Positions 45,932 to 57,403 of a stretch of DNA of 64,000 nt are shown one piece after another. Numbering within the stretch: position 1 is the stretch's first letter; each line of letters begins with the position of its first letter. The notes under the pieces were generated by a model. The model worked only from the letters and a program-made list of their open reading frames with translations, was not told the origin of the DNA and searched no databases. Source of the stretch: Lyophyllum atratum (taxonomy: Eukaryota; Basidiomycota; Agaricomycetes; Agaricales; Lyophyllaceae); NCBI GenBank assembly GCA_014905825.1, contig JACGCN010000007.1, positions 558,001 to 622,000 on the forward strand, given 5' to 3'. A program made the position numbers and the translations under genes.

Positions 45932-47434
45932 ATGCCACCTCCACCGAGCCTGAAACGCAAGCGTCGGGATCCAGCAGCACTACGGGGCGGCTTTGACAGC
46001 CTGCAGCTTGACTTCCTAGCTGGTCTCCGCATAGTGGAACAGCTGGGGACCGCACGACCGACCAAGCATGACAGCTATTTCGAGCACGATGATGAGCTGA
46101 TTAGCAGCCTTAACTGGATCTCTCTCCTCCTCGAAACCGACTCCTCCGCTCCGCAGCGCGACATCGCGGTGGCACTCTCTGCCGAGAAAGGTCGCATTAC
46201 CATCCATTTAGCAAAGGCAAACGCACAGCTGCCGACCAGAGAGGAGCGCGGGCGTCTCGCTACCCTAATGCGAACCCTGCGTCTGGCCTTACAACTGGAC
46301 AACTGTGACAGTAACCTCATGGCCAACCGGTTTACGGACATGATGTCTGGAGACACGTTGCCCGAGATTTCCCGGAAATTACATCGTATAGGCACAGTGC
46401 AGGGCCGCGCTCCAGAGAAGAACTGGGAACATTTTCTCAGTTTGTTACCTATATGGCGACAAAGCCGTTCGAAGGGCGAGAGATCGCCTGGTTTCATCCA
46501 ACTGGCAAAGAGGATCCATGGGGTGGTACATGGTGCCAGATACGCAAATGCGGAGATGATAGACACCATGAAGAGCTTCATACTGTACGACCAAGGCAAG
46601 CCTATCGAGAAGATGAACGCTGAGGAGAAGTCGAGATTCACGACACTCGTGATGGTCACCAGTGCACTCATGATCTCCTCAGACTTCTTCAACGACCTCA
46701 TAACACCAGGAGCTCGCTTCCATGAGAAATTAGACCACGATGACCGTCCGTAAAATTTTGCCAAGCTCCCTCGCCACGAGTTGACACAGATTTATACAGT
46801 TATTTTCATGTATGAGGTGTACCGTCGCATCTACGACGTCGCGCGTTACTGGCTTGGCTGTTCCAGCTTCTCTACCACTGGCATCCCATTCCTCGCTGAG
46901 GCTCTCGATGACGAAGGCATCGACCAATTTCTAAGGAGCAAAGGCGGTATAACCGTACAGTGGATTGTGCGAAGCCACAGACAGGCCCCGCGAACATATT
47001 ACTGGGCCGCATCTCCGGAAGTCAAAGTCCGACGCCTCCTTGGCCTCGATGCCTTGGCGCTGGAAGCCATGGAAAGTCACTATTACGATAATATGGCTCA
47101 ACGCGAGGAAGTGACGAGTTTATGGACCAAGGGCAAGGCTGTCACGCCAATCCTTCATTCCGAGCTGCAGCTCATTCAATACCTCGAGCGACGCGATATC
47201 CCAGTCGTGGGTAAGTCGATAGGGATGAACCAGCCACCGTGCTGGGCGTGCCATGTTTACATCAAGAATGCGGGGCCAGAGCCACGTTGGAGGATGACAC
47301 ATACGACGGGGAGGCCTCGCGGGCCATGGATGATTCCGCCTGGATGTTCGAACGAGCTCGCAGCGGGTTTGCTGCGGCTCTTGGACAAGAGGGTTTTTGC
47401 TGCTGTTGAGGAGTATGGCTACGAATGCTGTTAG
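45932..47434 (+). CDS. OTT_1508-like deaminase family protein, with in-frame TAA
   Basis: The frame from ATG 45932 stops at TAA 46751-46753, but the same frame continues to 47434 with clearly coding sequence. Zinc-deaminase signatures lie in the second part: HSELQLIQYLE (His 47156, Glu 47162) and the Cys pair PCWAC (47240 and 47249). The N-terminal part is a helical region seen in fungal members. The family belongs to the nucleic-acid/nucleotide deaminase superfamily; fungal copies are lineage-expanded and unstudied. Either a 54-nt intron (46746-46799, GTCCGT..CAG) removes the TAA in frame, or the codon is a nonsense mutation. The residues KLPRHELTQIY that the intron would remove look protein-like, which favours the mutation. 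An Asp-rich extra exon at about 47498-47677 may extend the C-terminus. Confidence 0.72.
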
Positions 47435-48978
47435 AGCATGGGTGCGTGTGTTCTTTATCACCGGAAAACGTTCCTGATGTTTTTAAATCTTTGATAGAGA
47501 AGGAATGGGCTTCGAGTGGCGTCGTGCGACAATGATTCGCAGGGCCCGGAACGCGTGTCCACTGTTGACGATGTTGACATGGATTCGGACTTGGACTCGG
47601 AGGTTGATTCCGATATACCGAACTCCCATGACCATTCTACGCGGGAGGTTGGGATGCCTGGCAGGGCGTCCACTTGATGATCCCTTCTGGAACCAACCTC
47701 CCCTGATATCAACGACTGGAATGCCTTATGTTGCTTCAAGACTGCGCCATCTATCTTCAATCTCTTTGTTGAACACTCCCGACTGAGATCCTCGAGCACC
47801 ATATCCCCTCTCACTGGATTCTCTCTCATGTTGGACCCTTGTACTTATCACCACCTCTCACGATATATCGAAGCGCAGCTATACCCTGCTTTGCGGAAAT
47901 CTTTCTATGTACTATAACTTTCGAATTTGTATTGTAGCCTTAAACATATCATTTCCTACCGCCCTGGGTCAAGGCCTGCGGCTGACCAGTCTGTGACATA
48001 TCTATGTACCTATGTATACTTACAGCTCATGACTTATGTAGCATCATTGCATATCATTTGCTCATTATGCGATGGCCTGACGGTATGGAAAGCCATCCAA
48101 ACGCCGCCGGGTTTGAGCTACAGACGCGAGTGTCATGAGGCGGCTGATGATCATGATGGGCGCATGAGAAATCAAGAGAAGAACGTTCGACGTGTGCTCC
48201 CCGCGTCTCTATATGGACAGCCGTTGTACTGGAACTTAAAAGTTAAAGAAGCTTCGGTCATCGAGGTTGTATCGGGTGATGCTACATAGCAGGTGACGAA
48301 ACCGCCGTACCCTCAGCACTCGTTATTGGCTGTCACAAGATGATGCATTTATCAGCGCCAAAGATATAGACCTATGGAGTTCTCAGCCATAAACTATTAA
48401 GGCGGACGACAGCGGTATGTTATGTGTTTATTGAGGACTGTTAAATCAACGGAGAGCTGCCCAAAAATATGGGTAGGGGCCATAGCTAGACACAGGACTG
48501 CCACTGATTGTGACAGGGCGAGAGGGGATAGAGGAAAGGGAGGTCCGTTGAGAGAGTCTAGGGCTATCAACAAGGGATGAGTGCGGTAAGCTAGGGAAGC
48601 GTGGGGTGGTAAATAAATAAGGCGATAACGCAAGATGAAGACGTGACAGATCGGGTATTAGTGCTGGTATAGCGTGCATAGAATAAATTTAAGCGCGTGG
48701 GTTCGTGTCAGGGAGTGGCGGTATAGGATGTAGGACAGGTGATAGTGGCGATGGCTAGTAGAATAGCAAGGGTCCTGATGTTCCGTGAAGTGCCGTTTAT
48801 GATGAAAGCCGTTGGACCGAGTCGAAAACCTGGAAAACCAAAAAAGAAACCAAAAAAGAAAAGACCGAAATGGAGGCGAAAGAAAGGATATGGGAGGAAG
48901 GATATGAGGTAAATAAATTACATGCAACGGCAAAGGAAAGGGGTAGATGAGTATGAAACGGAGCAAACCAACATAGCA
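47435..48978. other. Intergenic, mostly empty
   Basis: The first 240 bp may include an acidic terminal exon of the deaminase gene (47498-47677). Beyond that no coding signal is seen; it should hold 3' UTRs of two convergent genes. Confidence 0.4.
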
Positions 48979-50257
48979 TCAGGGCAATATCTGCAGTAGC
49001 GTGCAGAGAAGCACCGCAGCACCAGTCCACCCCAGGAAACCTCGCGTCAACGTCGACACAGCACCGTTCACGACTGTCGTCGCTGCATAACCACTCCCAC
49101 ACTGAGTGACGGCCAACTGGGCTGCATCGTTATAAGTCTTCTTCAGCCCTGTCAGATCTGCGGCCCGGGCAGGATCGTCCAGGGCAGCTGAGTAGGTCCC
49201 CATCAAGCTCCTCGTACAGGCTGAGCACGAAGGGGTCGTGGTGTTCGGAAGCTTATTCCCTAATGGTAGCCCGTAGAAGTACAGATCCGACGGAGTAGGA
49301 CTGCGCACGGCGTTCAGGTAGCAGTACGTGTTTGTTGTCGGATCGGTAAGGCAACCAGCGTCCCGCATAACTGAATAAGCTTGTAAATCTAAAAGTGAAG
49401 ACATTATCAGAGGCGGTTTCATACTTGACAAGGTCTTTACTCACCTGTGAGGGTTGACACCGCCATTGCATTCCGATCCGTCAAGTCCTGTGCGCAAGCC
49501 GTCTTGAGAGTTTCCGCAAACCAACCCATGTTGGCGACACATTGCTCCCTGGCGGTGTTGGTATTGCACGTACCCCACACAACCGAGTTGAGGAGAGTGA
49601 GATTCGTTTGCGCCTATGATTAGCAAAAAGTGATGAGTGATGACTTGTATCACAGCTTGATAGAGTATGACACACGTCTATGAACGCTGAAGAACTATCC
49701 AACAATAATGACAGCGGACGGCAGGACCGAAACGTCGCTGCATTTGTCATATTGCTGAAGAAGTTGAAGCACGAAGCGCTCGAGTAATTCTGCGTGAGGT
49801 CCGCGTCGAAGGGCTGGAGGAAGGGTACAGGAAGGACTGGGGGGCTTGAGGGAATAGTAGGCACTGGCGCGTTGACGGTCGCCGTCGGCGACGCGATGGA
49901 TGAAGTGGCACTCGTAGAAACGGAAGTTATTGATGCCAGATTCTGCCGGGGTTCCAAGTCGCGATGCCGCTTATGGGGAGTCCAGTTGAGAGCTTGTGAG
50001 GCCAGTTTGTTCCATGAACCAGCCCCCGGGGCATCCGCGAAAATATCGAAGGCCGTCGGGTGCATGAGGTATCGCGTGGAGGCTGTGATAAGGACGAGAA
50101 CCAATGGGACAAGCATCACCGTCCATCTAGTTCTGCGGCCGATACGACGCTTTTCTTCGAGAGGGGGAAAGCTTTTGGTGGTACCGGCCTCAAGGACGGG
50201 TGTTCGTGGGGTGTCGTCTCTCATCGTGGGTCGGGGTGATGGCGGAGGGGTAAACAT
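48979..50257 (-). CDS. Secretory-pathway Cys-rich membrane protein (DUF7729-like)
   Basis: Exons 50257-49676, 49613-49445 and 49388-48979 give 386 residues. A hydrophobic anchor, WTVMLVPLVLVLITAS, lies around residues 45-60 behind a basic stretch. A Ser/Thr/Pro-rich stalk follows, then a Cys-containing domain (SCFNFFSNMTNAATFRSCRPLSLLL, here only cited by its ends SCFNFF and FRSCRPLS; then WGTCNTN, REQCVAN, TACAQDL, CLTDPTTNTYCY, PSCSACTRSL). N-glycosylation sites (NYS, NMT, NLT) are present. The last 20 residues are hydrophobic, like a GPI signal. The arrangement matches a widespread fungal extracellular domain of unknown role; I call DUF7729 from memory. Probably a cell-surface protein. Confidence 0.8.
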
Positions 50258-52830
50258 GGCGGAATAAAGAACGCCTCAAAAGGGCTAGGAGGTAAGAAAA
50301 GAGTGTGAAGGAGAAGGAGCGTGTGTAAGGAGAATCAAGAAGGTGACCGTTTCTAAAACACTGCTTTGATCAGGCCAGATCAGACGAGATGGGTGACCTG
50401 GGATGACCGGGGAAAGCTGCGTGATTACGGAGGCACCTGCAGCGACTTCTTCAGAAGCTACGTGGCGGGACTAGGAGTACTGAGTACCGTCAAACGTCGA
50501 TAGCTGGCAGGCGCGAGTGGCAGGAAGACAACCGTGACCTGAGGGTCCTTGGCGGTAATTTCCTGTAATTTCCCATGCAGAAATCGATCAATCTCGATCG
50601 CCACATGTTTGGAAGCCTTCGAATTCTAAACAGGCACAACGCCACAAGCTTCTTGCCCTGGGCTTTTTTGCGCCCGCTTCCCGGTATGCTTTGTGTGAGG
50701 AAAGTCCCAGTTTACTATTTCTCTTCTCTATTCCACTGCTCGCCCTCTACAACATGCGGTATATCTGACTTGACTCAACCTCTGGCACCCGAAGAGGACC
50801 GGCTGCCTGTCAACAGATCCGAGGATGAAGGACGATGATGGGAGATCCGCTCGCTGGTTATTTGCATTGGGCGCTCACGGATTAAGTATTCAGTATCGGA
50901 GGACTCAGACGCGATGATTCGGACCTGCCCAACTGGGACTTGACGGGCCTGCTAAGGCCTGCTACAACTTACAGATGACCCGCTTGTCTGCCAGGCGTCG
51001 CTAGTGGTAGCGACGCGCTAACGACTGACAGGCGACATTTACGCTGCACAGGACACCAAGCGCCGACGCTCGGGATATTCGCCCTGAGCTAAGGTGACGG
51101 GCAATGACCTCAGTAGAAAACTGGGGTGCGATTCTTCATCATACCTGCATCATACTGAAATCTATCTCCAGCATTCCGCAGAGGATGCCCCGCATGTTCC
51201 CAGCAGTGAAACATGATCATTGTGTAGCCTGAAACGATGGAGGCGGCGATATCTTATAGCGCAGCAAACATGGAACCCGCTCCGACCACCCTCTAATCAA
51301 TGTGGTTTAGCAAGTGATACTTATACACGGTATTATCACTTGATTCTATTTACCGGGGCTTCTCTTCGGACCTGGCTTCCTTGGAACCTACTTACTCAGA
51401 AGTTTCAGTGGTGGTGCCTTGTTTCTGCCCTTCGATTCGAGACTGGAGAAGGTGAGTGCTTATACGTACTCGTCCATTCACTGGCTGACGGCTATCCTGC
51501 CTTGCTAGTAAGTACGAATCAACCACGTGTCGCATGTCGGAATATAACGCATCCACTCCTAACGTCCTCCCATATGATATGCAGCTGCAGAAGTAATCCA
51601 TGGACCGATCCCTGGCGCAGTTAAGCAGGACCAAGGCCTAGACCAGCAAGACGCCCGTCAACACTCAGGGAAGCAGGAAAGCCTGACGGAGGAAGATACC
51701 GCGTTGGCGGCGTGTATACGGGTTACGCAATGTCGTTGGGCGACGTTCATGATAGGCTGTCGTCGTCGAACTGACTCATGAAAGGGCTACCCTTGTCAAC
51801 CATGACACAATTAATAGTGACCTCAGCACATCGAAAGCCGCACTCACCACGGTCGGGGGTTTGATGAACGATCATTCGGCCCACGTCGAGGCGTACCTAC
51901 GCAAAGACTTCCGATTTGGCCCCCCCTCCATGGTGAAAATCAGAGGGTTGTTGAGGAAAGGTACGGTAGATTCATGGGCCTCAGCATTGAAAGAATTGAT
52001 GGTGTTTGTCCAGGAGAGAAAAGTGAATCTGTGAGCGACGATCATCCCAACATGGGTAGTTTCAAGGAATACCTGCCACTGCCGTACGAGCTTGGAGATG
52101 GATAATATTGAAAGTTCGTGATGGATGTCGAGAACTTGTTCTAATGTCGAGCTTGCAGCCCCATTGGACTTGTTCTCGTACATTTCAGTGACAGGACTTC
52201 TGCGAACAACGATATTTCAGGTGTTGAGAACAAATGTGATGGTTTTTTACGTCAACATAACTTCATAAACTGCCAGGATATCTGAACTTATTGGGCCTTC
52301 AGTCTTGCTCGGAAATTTTTCAGGATGATTGAATTAGGGGACGAGTTCCAGAATCGTTGGAGATCGTTCTAAATTAAAAAATAGGTGCCAGCAAATGGGA
52401 AGTCACGCTGTTGCAGTGGGCCTAGTAGTAGTACTACTAGTACTACTAGATGCAAACAAATCCGGTCAATAATTCGAGCAGACGAATCCAAGACGAATCG
52501 TCGTTTGATCGTCATCGAATTGTGTTCCCGGAAAGGCCCGTTTTTGAAGGATACGACACTCCAAATATTGTGGGAAGTCAGGCAGATGAGACGCCCAATG
52601 CATGGCCAACGACTCGAATGGGCACGTGCGATACCATGGTCTCCAACCAAAGGTGTTTGACAGCTTGCATGCCCAGGGCCCAATTACAGTCCACGCACAT
52701 AACCTCGAATCATCATGCCCAACGTTCCAGCCTTCGACGCTGTTGTGCGGCCCCTTGAAAAGTTCTACAAGGGTAAATCTAATCCAATAAAGTGGGGCCA
52801 ATTTTCTGTTTTCATGTCGGGCAGTCGTAC
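50258..52830. other. Intergenic, no gene recognised
   Basis: About 2.6 kb without a supported reading frame. A short frame starting at 52715 (MPNVPAFDAVVRP) resembles the N-terminus of a STAND receptor but does not join the next exon in phase. A trinucleotide palindrome lies at 52422-52449. Confidence 0.4.
52422..52449. repeat. Palindromic TAG/TAC trinucleotide run
   Basis: Alternating TAG, TAC and ACT triplets form a nearly self-complementary 28-bp stretch. Probably simple-sequence expansion; it could form a hairpin. Confidence 0.8.
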
Positions 52831-55528
52831 ATGTCGCTGACGCATTTAGCTAGCCTCGCTAGTACTAGCACTGCACAGGCGGAAGACGCTGCAACTGTCG
52901 GCCATTGGGAATCCTGGGAGCTTGATGCAAATTTCTTCAGGTCCCTCTCCCAATCAACCATACATGATCCCGAAACGAAACTCGATCGCATCCTAGCCAA
53001 CGTATGCACAGCGATTGATACCGGGAGAGATTTCTTAGAGGTCATACCCGACAGTCCGTTTCCTGCACGCAGCCTCGTTCTTGCTGTCGCTAATCTCATA
53101 CAGCTTGGGGTGGTATGTTGCTCCGATCGCTCTTGAGATGATATCCTTGAGATCATTATCTAGACTATATCTACCGCGAAGGTCGCGGTTCGGACGTTTG
53201 CTAGGGAACTCCTTCAATGGGTGAACGATGTCAAGGAGTCATTCACCGCCGTTGAGCACCGCGATTTCACGAGTACAACTTGGAAGAATCTTTCAAAGAT
53301 GCGGTATGCTCAAATATTCGTCATAATCCAGGATGCAATTTTCATTGCCTGTTCGCAGAGACCTCGTCGATGAGATTTGTGAATGGGCGACACGGCGACT
53401 AGTGAGGACTGTAAATAAGCACGCAACCTCAAGCCCACTGATCCGCTCTATGGTAACTCGACGGCCGGTGGTCCTTGTCAAATGTGTTCGTCAGAAAAGA
53501 AATTGAGGAATTCAAGACCCGTATCAATGAGGCTCGCGATACTTTCGATGTATGTGCTGACATAGAAATTACTGTACGACATATTCTAATTTCTAGCAAC
53601 GTAGACCCGGTCACTTATAACCATATCTGGTGGGATTGATGCTGTCCTGCAAAAAATCCGTGCTCTCATTGAGCGCCAGGACGCAATAACTCTCGCAATT
53701 GAGAAAATCAGGAGCACACAAGAAGCCCATTTGGTGAGTTGAAGCCAGGATTACAGTGCCCTTAGTGTTGATCTATACCCTTCAGAAACATATCATCCAG
53801 AAGCTCGATGCACAAAAGGAAAAAAAACATCGCCAAGAATACTTGAAGAAGACACTTCATCCCCACACTGTTGCGAACCCGACCTACGACAAGCAGGGTA
53901 AACAGCCATGCGATGAGAACACTCGTGGCGAAGTTCTCAAAGCGATCAGAGATTGGATACACGATGACTCTGAGAGCTCACAGAATTTCCTCTGGCTCAC
54001 AGGTGATCCTGGATGCGGCAAATCTGCAATCACCGCCTCTATTGCAGAAAGTTGCAAGGAGCAGAACATCCTTGGTGCACAGTTCTTCATCAATCGTAAC
54101 AATATCGACACCACCAATCCCAATTCATTTTTCCCTTCCATTGCCCGCCAACTTGCTGATCGCTCCCACACTGTTGAACGTCGGATCCACGATGCCTTGA
54201 AAGAACATCCTACCCTTGTGGACAGGATCTCGGCCAAGCAGGCAGCCGAATTGTTCATTGACGCTATTGCGCTCACTTTGACCTCGATGAAAAGCATGAA
54301 CAACCCGATCGTAATCGTTATTGACGGCCTTGACGAAACCGATAGGAATCGGCTAGAGGACACAGCCATTATATTCTCGAAACTGTTCGAGTCACTCCCA
54401 AAACATCGCAAAGCCAAAATTTTCATATCCAGTCGAACTGAGGACGAAATTCGGGGGCCCTTTGCCGCGACCATGAGTGCCAAACATGTCAAGCATATCC
54501 ATCTTGACACTTCAGACGAAACCTCCATCCGCGATGTCTCGGCGTTCCTGAGGAGACGAATCAATCGTATTGTCGAGAAGAATAGGCTTGATCCGAAAGT
54601 GTGGCCTGGCGACGAACGTCTAGACACCTTGACGCTACGTGCATCAGGCCTCTTCATTTGGGCAGTCACAGTGGCAAAGTTCCTCGAAGCGCAGCTCGAT
54701 CGATGGGGGACGGAGTGTCTTGACAGTGTGCTGGACAAACTCAATTCCAAAGGGATGGAGGACATCAACAAGCTTTACAGTGTCATTCTCAATTTGACAT
54801 ACACCAAGGACGACGATGTCGATGAATGGGAATTCGAGACGTTTCGCCGCATTGTGGGTGCCATTGTCATTGTTCGGGAGCCATTGTGCCTTGCCCATCT
54901 GGGGCCTCTACTTGACCTGCACCGGCATCCCAGTAGCAACCCAGTTGACATCGGGAATTTTGTTCGCCGACTACGAACAGTCCTGGTTGCCGGTACTGAT
55001 AGAATTGATCAGACAACCGTGCCCCGACTTCACAAGTCGTTTGTCGAATTCATCACTGGAAATAATGTCGAGGGACGTTTCCGTGTATCTGCAGAAGTCT
55101 CAAATCGCGATATTGCAGGCCAATGTCTCCAGCACTTGAGTCACGCGTATTCTATCCTTCAGGTTGCGGGCACCCCTCCCATCTCGTCGGAAACGGTGTC
55201 TTTACCAGGTCATCTCCGATATGCTCTACGTTTCTGTGCGTCACATCTGAATCAGCGAGATAGCCCCACTTTTGGCATCATCATTGATTCAGGAGACCAT
55301 ACCATTAGTTTATCACAACTTCACTCCCTCCTTCAGCAGTCCCATGCGACTTGCGTTGGGCCGCTCAGCATGCGTACATCGAGTGACAGGTCGCGGATCA
55401 TTACATCCCTTGACAATCATGTCAATAGCTGGGATGTATCGAGTGGCCAACTTATACCTGTTGCTACACTCACTTGGTTGTGTGGGCCGATGAACGGCAG
55501 GTCCGAGTTCTATCGAGGTGAAACTTGA
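52831..55528 (+). CDS. NACHT (STAND/NLR-type) receptor, C-terminus truncated
   Basis: Likely exons are 52831-53112, 53164-53303, 53359-53410, 53495-53549, 53605-53733 and 53786-55528. The N-terminal part is helical, as in Agaricomycete NLRs. The NACHT core shows a Walker A motif, WLTGDPGCGKSAI (about 54000), Walker B IVIVIDGLDET (about 54310), the sensor stretch KIFISSRTEDEI and a winged-helix part. Relatives carry many WD40 or other repeats after it; here only one WD-like piece (SLDNHVNSWDVSSGQLI) remains before a stop at 55528. The junction 53410/53495 does not keep phase in my reading, so a frameshift or missed exon exists there. Such receptors control fungal non-self recognition and programmed cell death. 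It may be a pseudogene or a short isoform. Confidence 0.72.
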
Positions 55529-55655
55529 ACGCGGGCCTATTTGTTGTTGACGTTGCGCACGAGGGCCTAGCCTCACGATGATCCCACGGGCCTGATCTGA
55601 GTGATCAGCATCAATACGTGCTGTAGCTAGTCTTCGTATCCGAAGGCGCCAAATA

Positions 55656-55684
55656 ACAGTGGCCTCAAAACTTCTGTAACTCAT
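55656..55684 (+). repeat. 28-29 bp direct repeat, left copy
   Basis: Identical to 57329-57356 apart from one extra A in an A run. The two copies, 1.67 kb apart in the same orientation, frame the unassigned segment between receptor and helicase. Confidence 0.7.
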
Positions 55685-57328
55685 CGTAGCGGCGCACGCG
55701 CCAGTCCCCGACTCGCAATGAACCCATTGTGTTTCGGTGAGTCCCGTGCCGGTCGTCAACTCAAACCAATGGCAAAGAGAGCCAAACAAGCCAGCTCATA
55801 TCCTTGGTTGACACGGGTTCTGACCCAAATCATCGTCTTGAACACCTTCGAGACGTGTCACTGTGGGATGGTACCAGGCATGGGGGTATCCGTATAAGTT
55901 GCGGCCACTTCAATGATGCACGTGTGCCATCCCAAACGCAGTGTAGAGAGATTTTCTTCTTTATTACTCAACAATTGCTGAGGGACTAACTCGAGGTATG
56001 TGTTTTCATCATGACTGCCCCTGCACGCCAGCTCTGCTTCAAATACTTTGGCCCGGGAGCTGATTACTATTCTCGCAGATGGCTCAACGTGGCGATACTC
56101 TAGCTTCGTCTTTCACCAAATCACGCGGATATTGTGCAACGAGTCAACGCACCCTTTCGAGGTGCGAGTGTCTCGTGTTCTGTTTTCTAATGATGTTTAT
56201 GTTGACCTGATTCTTTTTTAAATAGAGAAAATACACATGTCTTTCCACCTACACCTTCCTACGCCGTGCTCAACGCTACCCTTAAGCCCAACAACGAAGG
56301 CAACGGCGGTGGTGTTAGCGGCGACAAGCACCCACGCCAGGAGCGACGCAGTCTTCGATCCAACACCGGCCAGTCCAAAGCTCAATCTCGCGACAGCACT
56401 GTCACGTTTGGGCCAGGCGAATTATGAGCTGGGTGTCGGCAAGGTCAGCTTTATATTTCGTGGTCTACATATAGTTGTACTTATTGCGCGTCTCCAGGTC
56501 GTCGCCCCAGGCGATATTCCCGTCGGTGCGCGCATTCTAGGCTGTAGTTCTTGGGCCACTGTTGGCGTGTACCTGGGGCGGGAACCATACATTCGCTTGC
56601 AGTGCTGGACATCGGGGTATCCGAGAATAGGGCTGACGAACGCGGATGACCCTGCTGGTGAGTTATTCTAATTCCAATTTCTCTCTTTTCTCCATTGCTG
56701 CGGGGTGGTGCCAAGGCGTCTCAGAGGCATCCGCACACCTTGTGGTTGTTCTCATATGACGCACCTACACCACCTCAAAATCAGCGCACATATTTCTTTA
56801 TCATTAATATTCTCACCTCTTCGCTACTAACTTCACGTCTAGGCTCTTCGTGCACTGGTTACGCTTTTCTCTGCTGTGGTTATTACTACCGTCATGGTAA
56901 GCCTTCCTAACTTCTCATGTTTTTTTTGGCACTGACAGCATGCAGGGGTGGGAATCATGACGTGTCTGGAACGCGCAAAACCAACTTTTGCGCATTCAAC
57001 CACGTCATAGTTCACACGACCCAGGGCAATTCAAGAGGCACGTGCACGCCAGACAGGATGACTGCCTAAGTTGTGATCTACCCCTCATCCCCTGGTCAGC
57101 TTTCCCCTCTACGGAAGACTGAGTACGGAGTGTGCCACCATTAGCACCTGCGCCGGCTGTATCCGCCCCTTTTGACAGATTTTGTATCGTAGATTACCGG
57201 GACGTGGCATCACTTTTCACTTTTCACTGATAAGGGGTACTGACTTGTTCGTCGTTCATATTGTTTGTGATGACACGAGACATTTATCACAACAAGTAAA
57301 CATCTCATTGCAGTTGGGCTGTACGGTG

Positions 57329-57356
57329 ACAGTGGCCTCAAACTTCTGTAACTCAT
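57329..57356 (+). repeat. 28-29 bp direct repeat, right copy
   Basis: Partner of the copy at 55656-55684. It sits 48 bp beyond the helicase stop codon, on its 3' side. Confidence 0.7.
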
Positions 57357-57403
57357 TCCCGTGTGGGGGCCAGGGTGCTGTTCGTACAGATTTGCACACC
57401 CGA

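Larger units (their letters stand above)
55529..57403. other. Gap between receptor and helicase, possible exon fragments
   Basis: No gene can be assembled. Protein-like scraps on the plus strand around 55995-56670 (for example QLCFKYFGPGADYYS and SYAVLNATLKPN) and a hydrophobic piece at 56843-56896 (ALRALVTLFSAVVITTVM) have usable splice signals but no recognised family. A 28-29 bp direct repeat occurs at 55656 and 57329. Confidence 0.35.

Noticed and set aside
46075..46764. A 229-codon minus-strand frame under the deaminase gene
   Set aside because: Shadow of a coding strand whose downstream part has the His/Glu and PCxxC signatures.
52715..52824. Upstream first exon of the NACHT gene (MPNVPAFDAVVRP)
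   Set aside because: It resembles a receptor N-terminus, but its donor leaves one base that does not fit the acceptor before 52825; kept only as a remark.
53884..54771. A 295-codon minus-strand frame under the NACHT gene
   Set aside because: The plus strand has clear Walker A and B motifs here. The antisense frame has no recognisable content.
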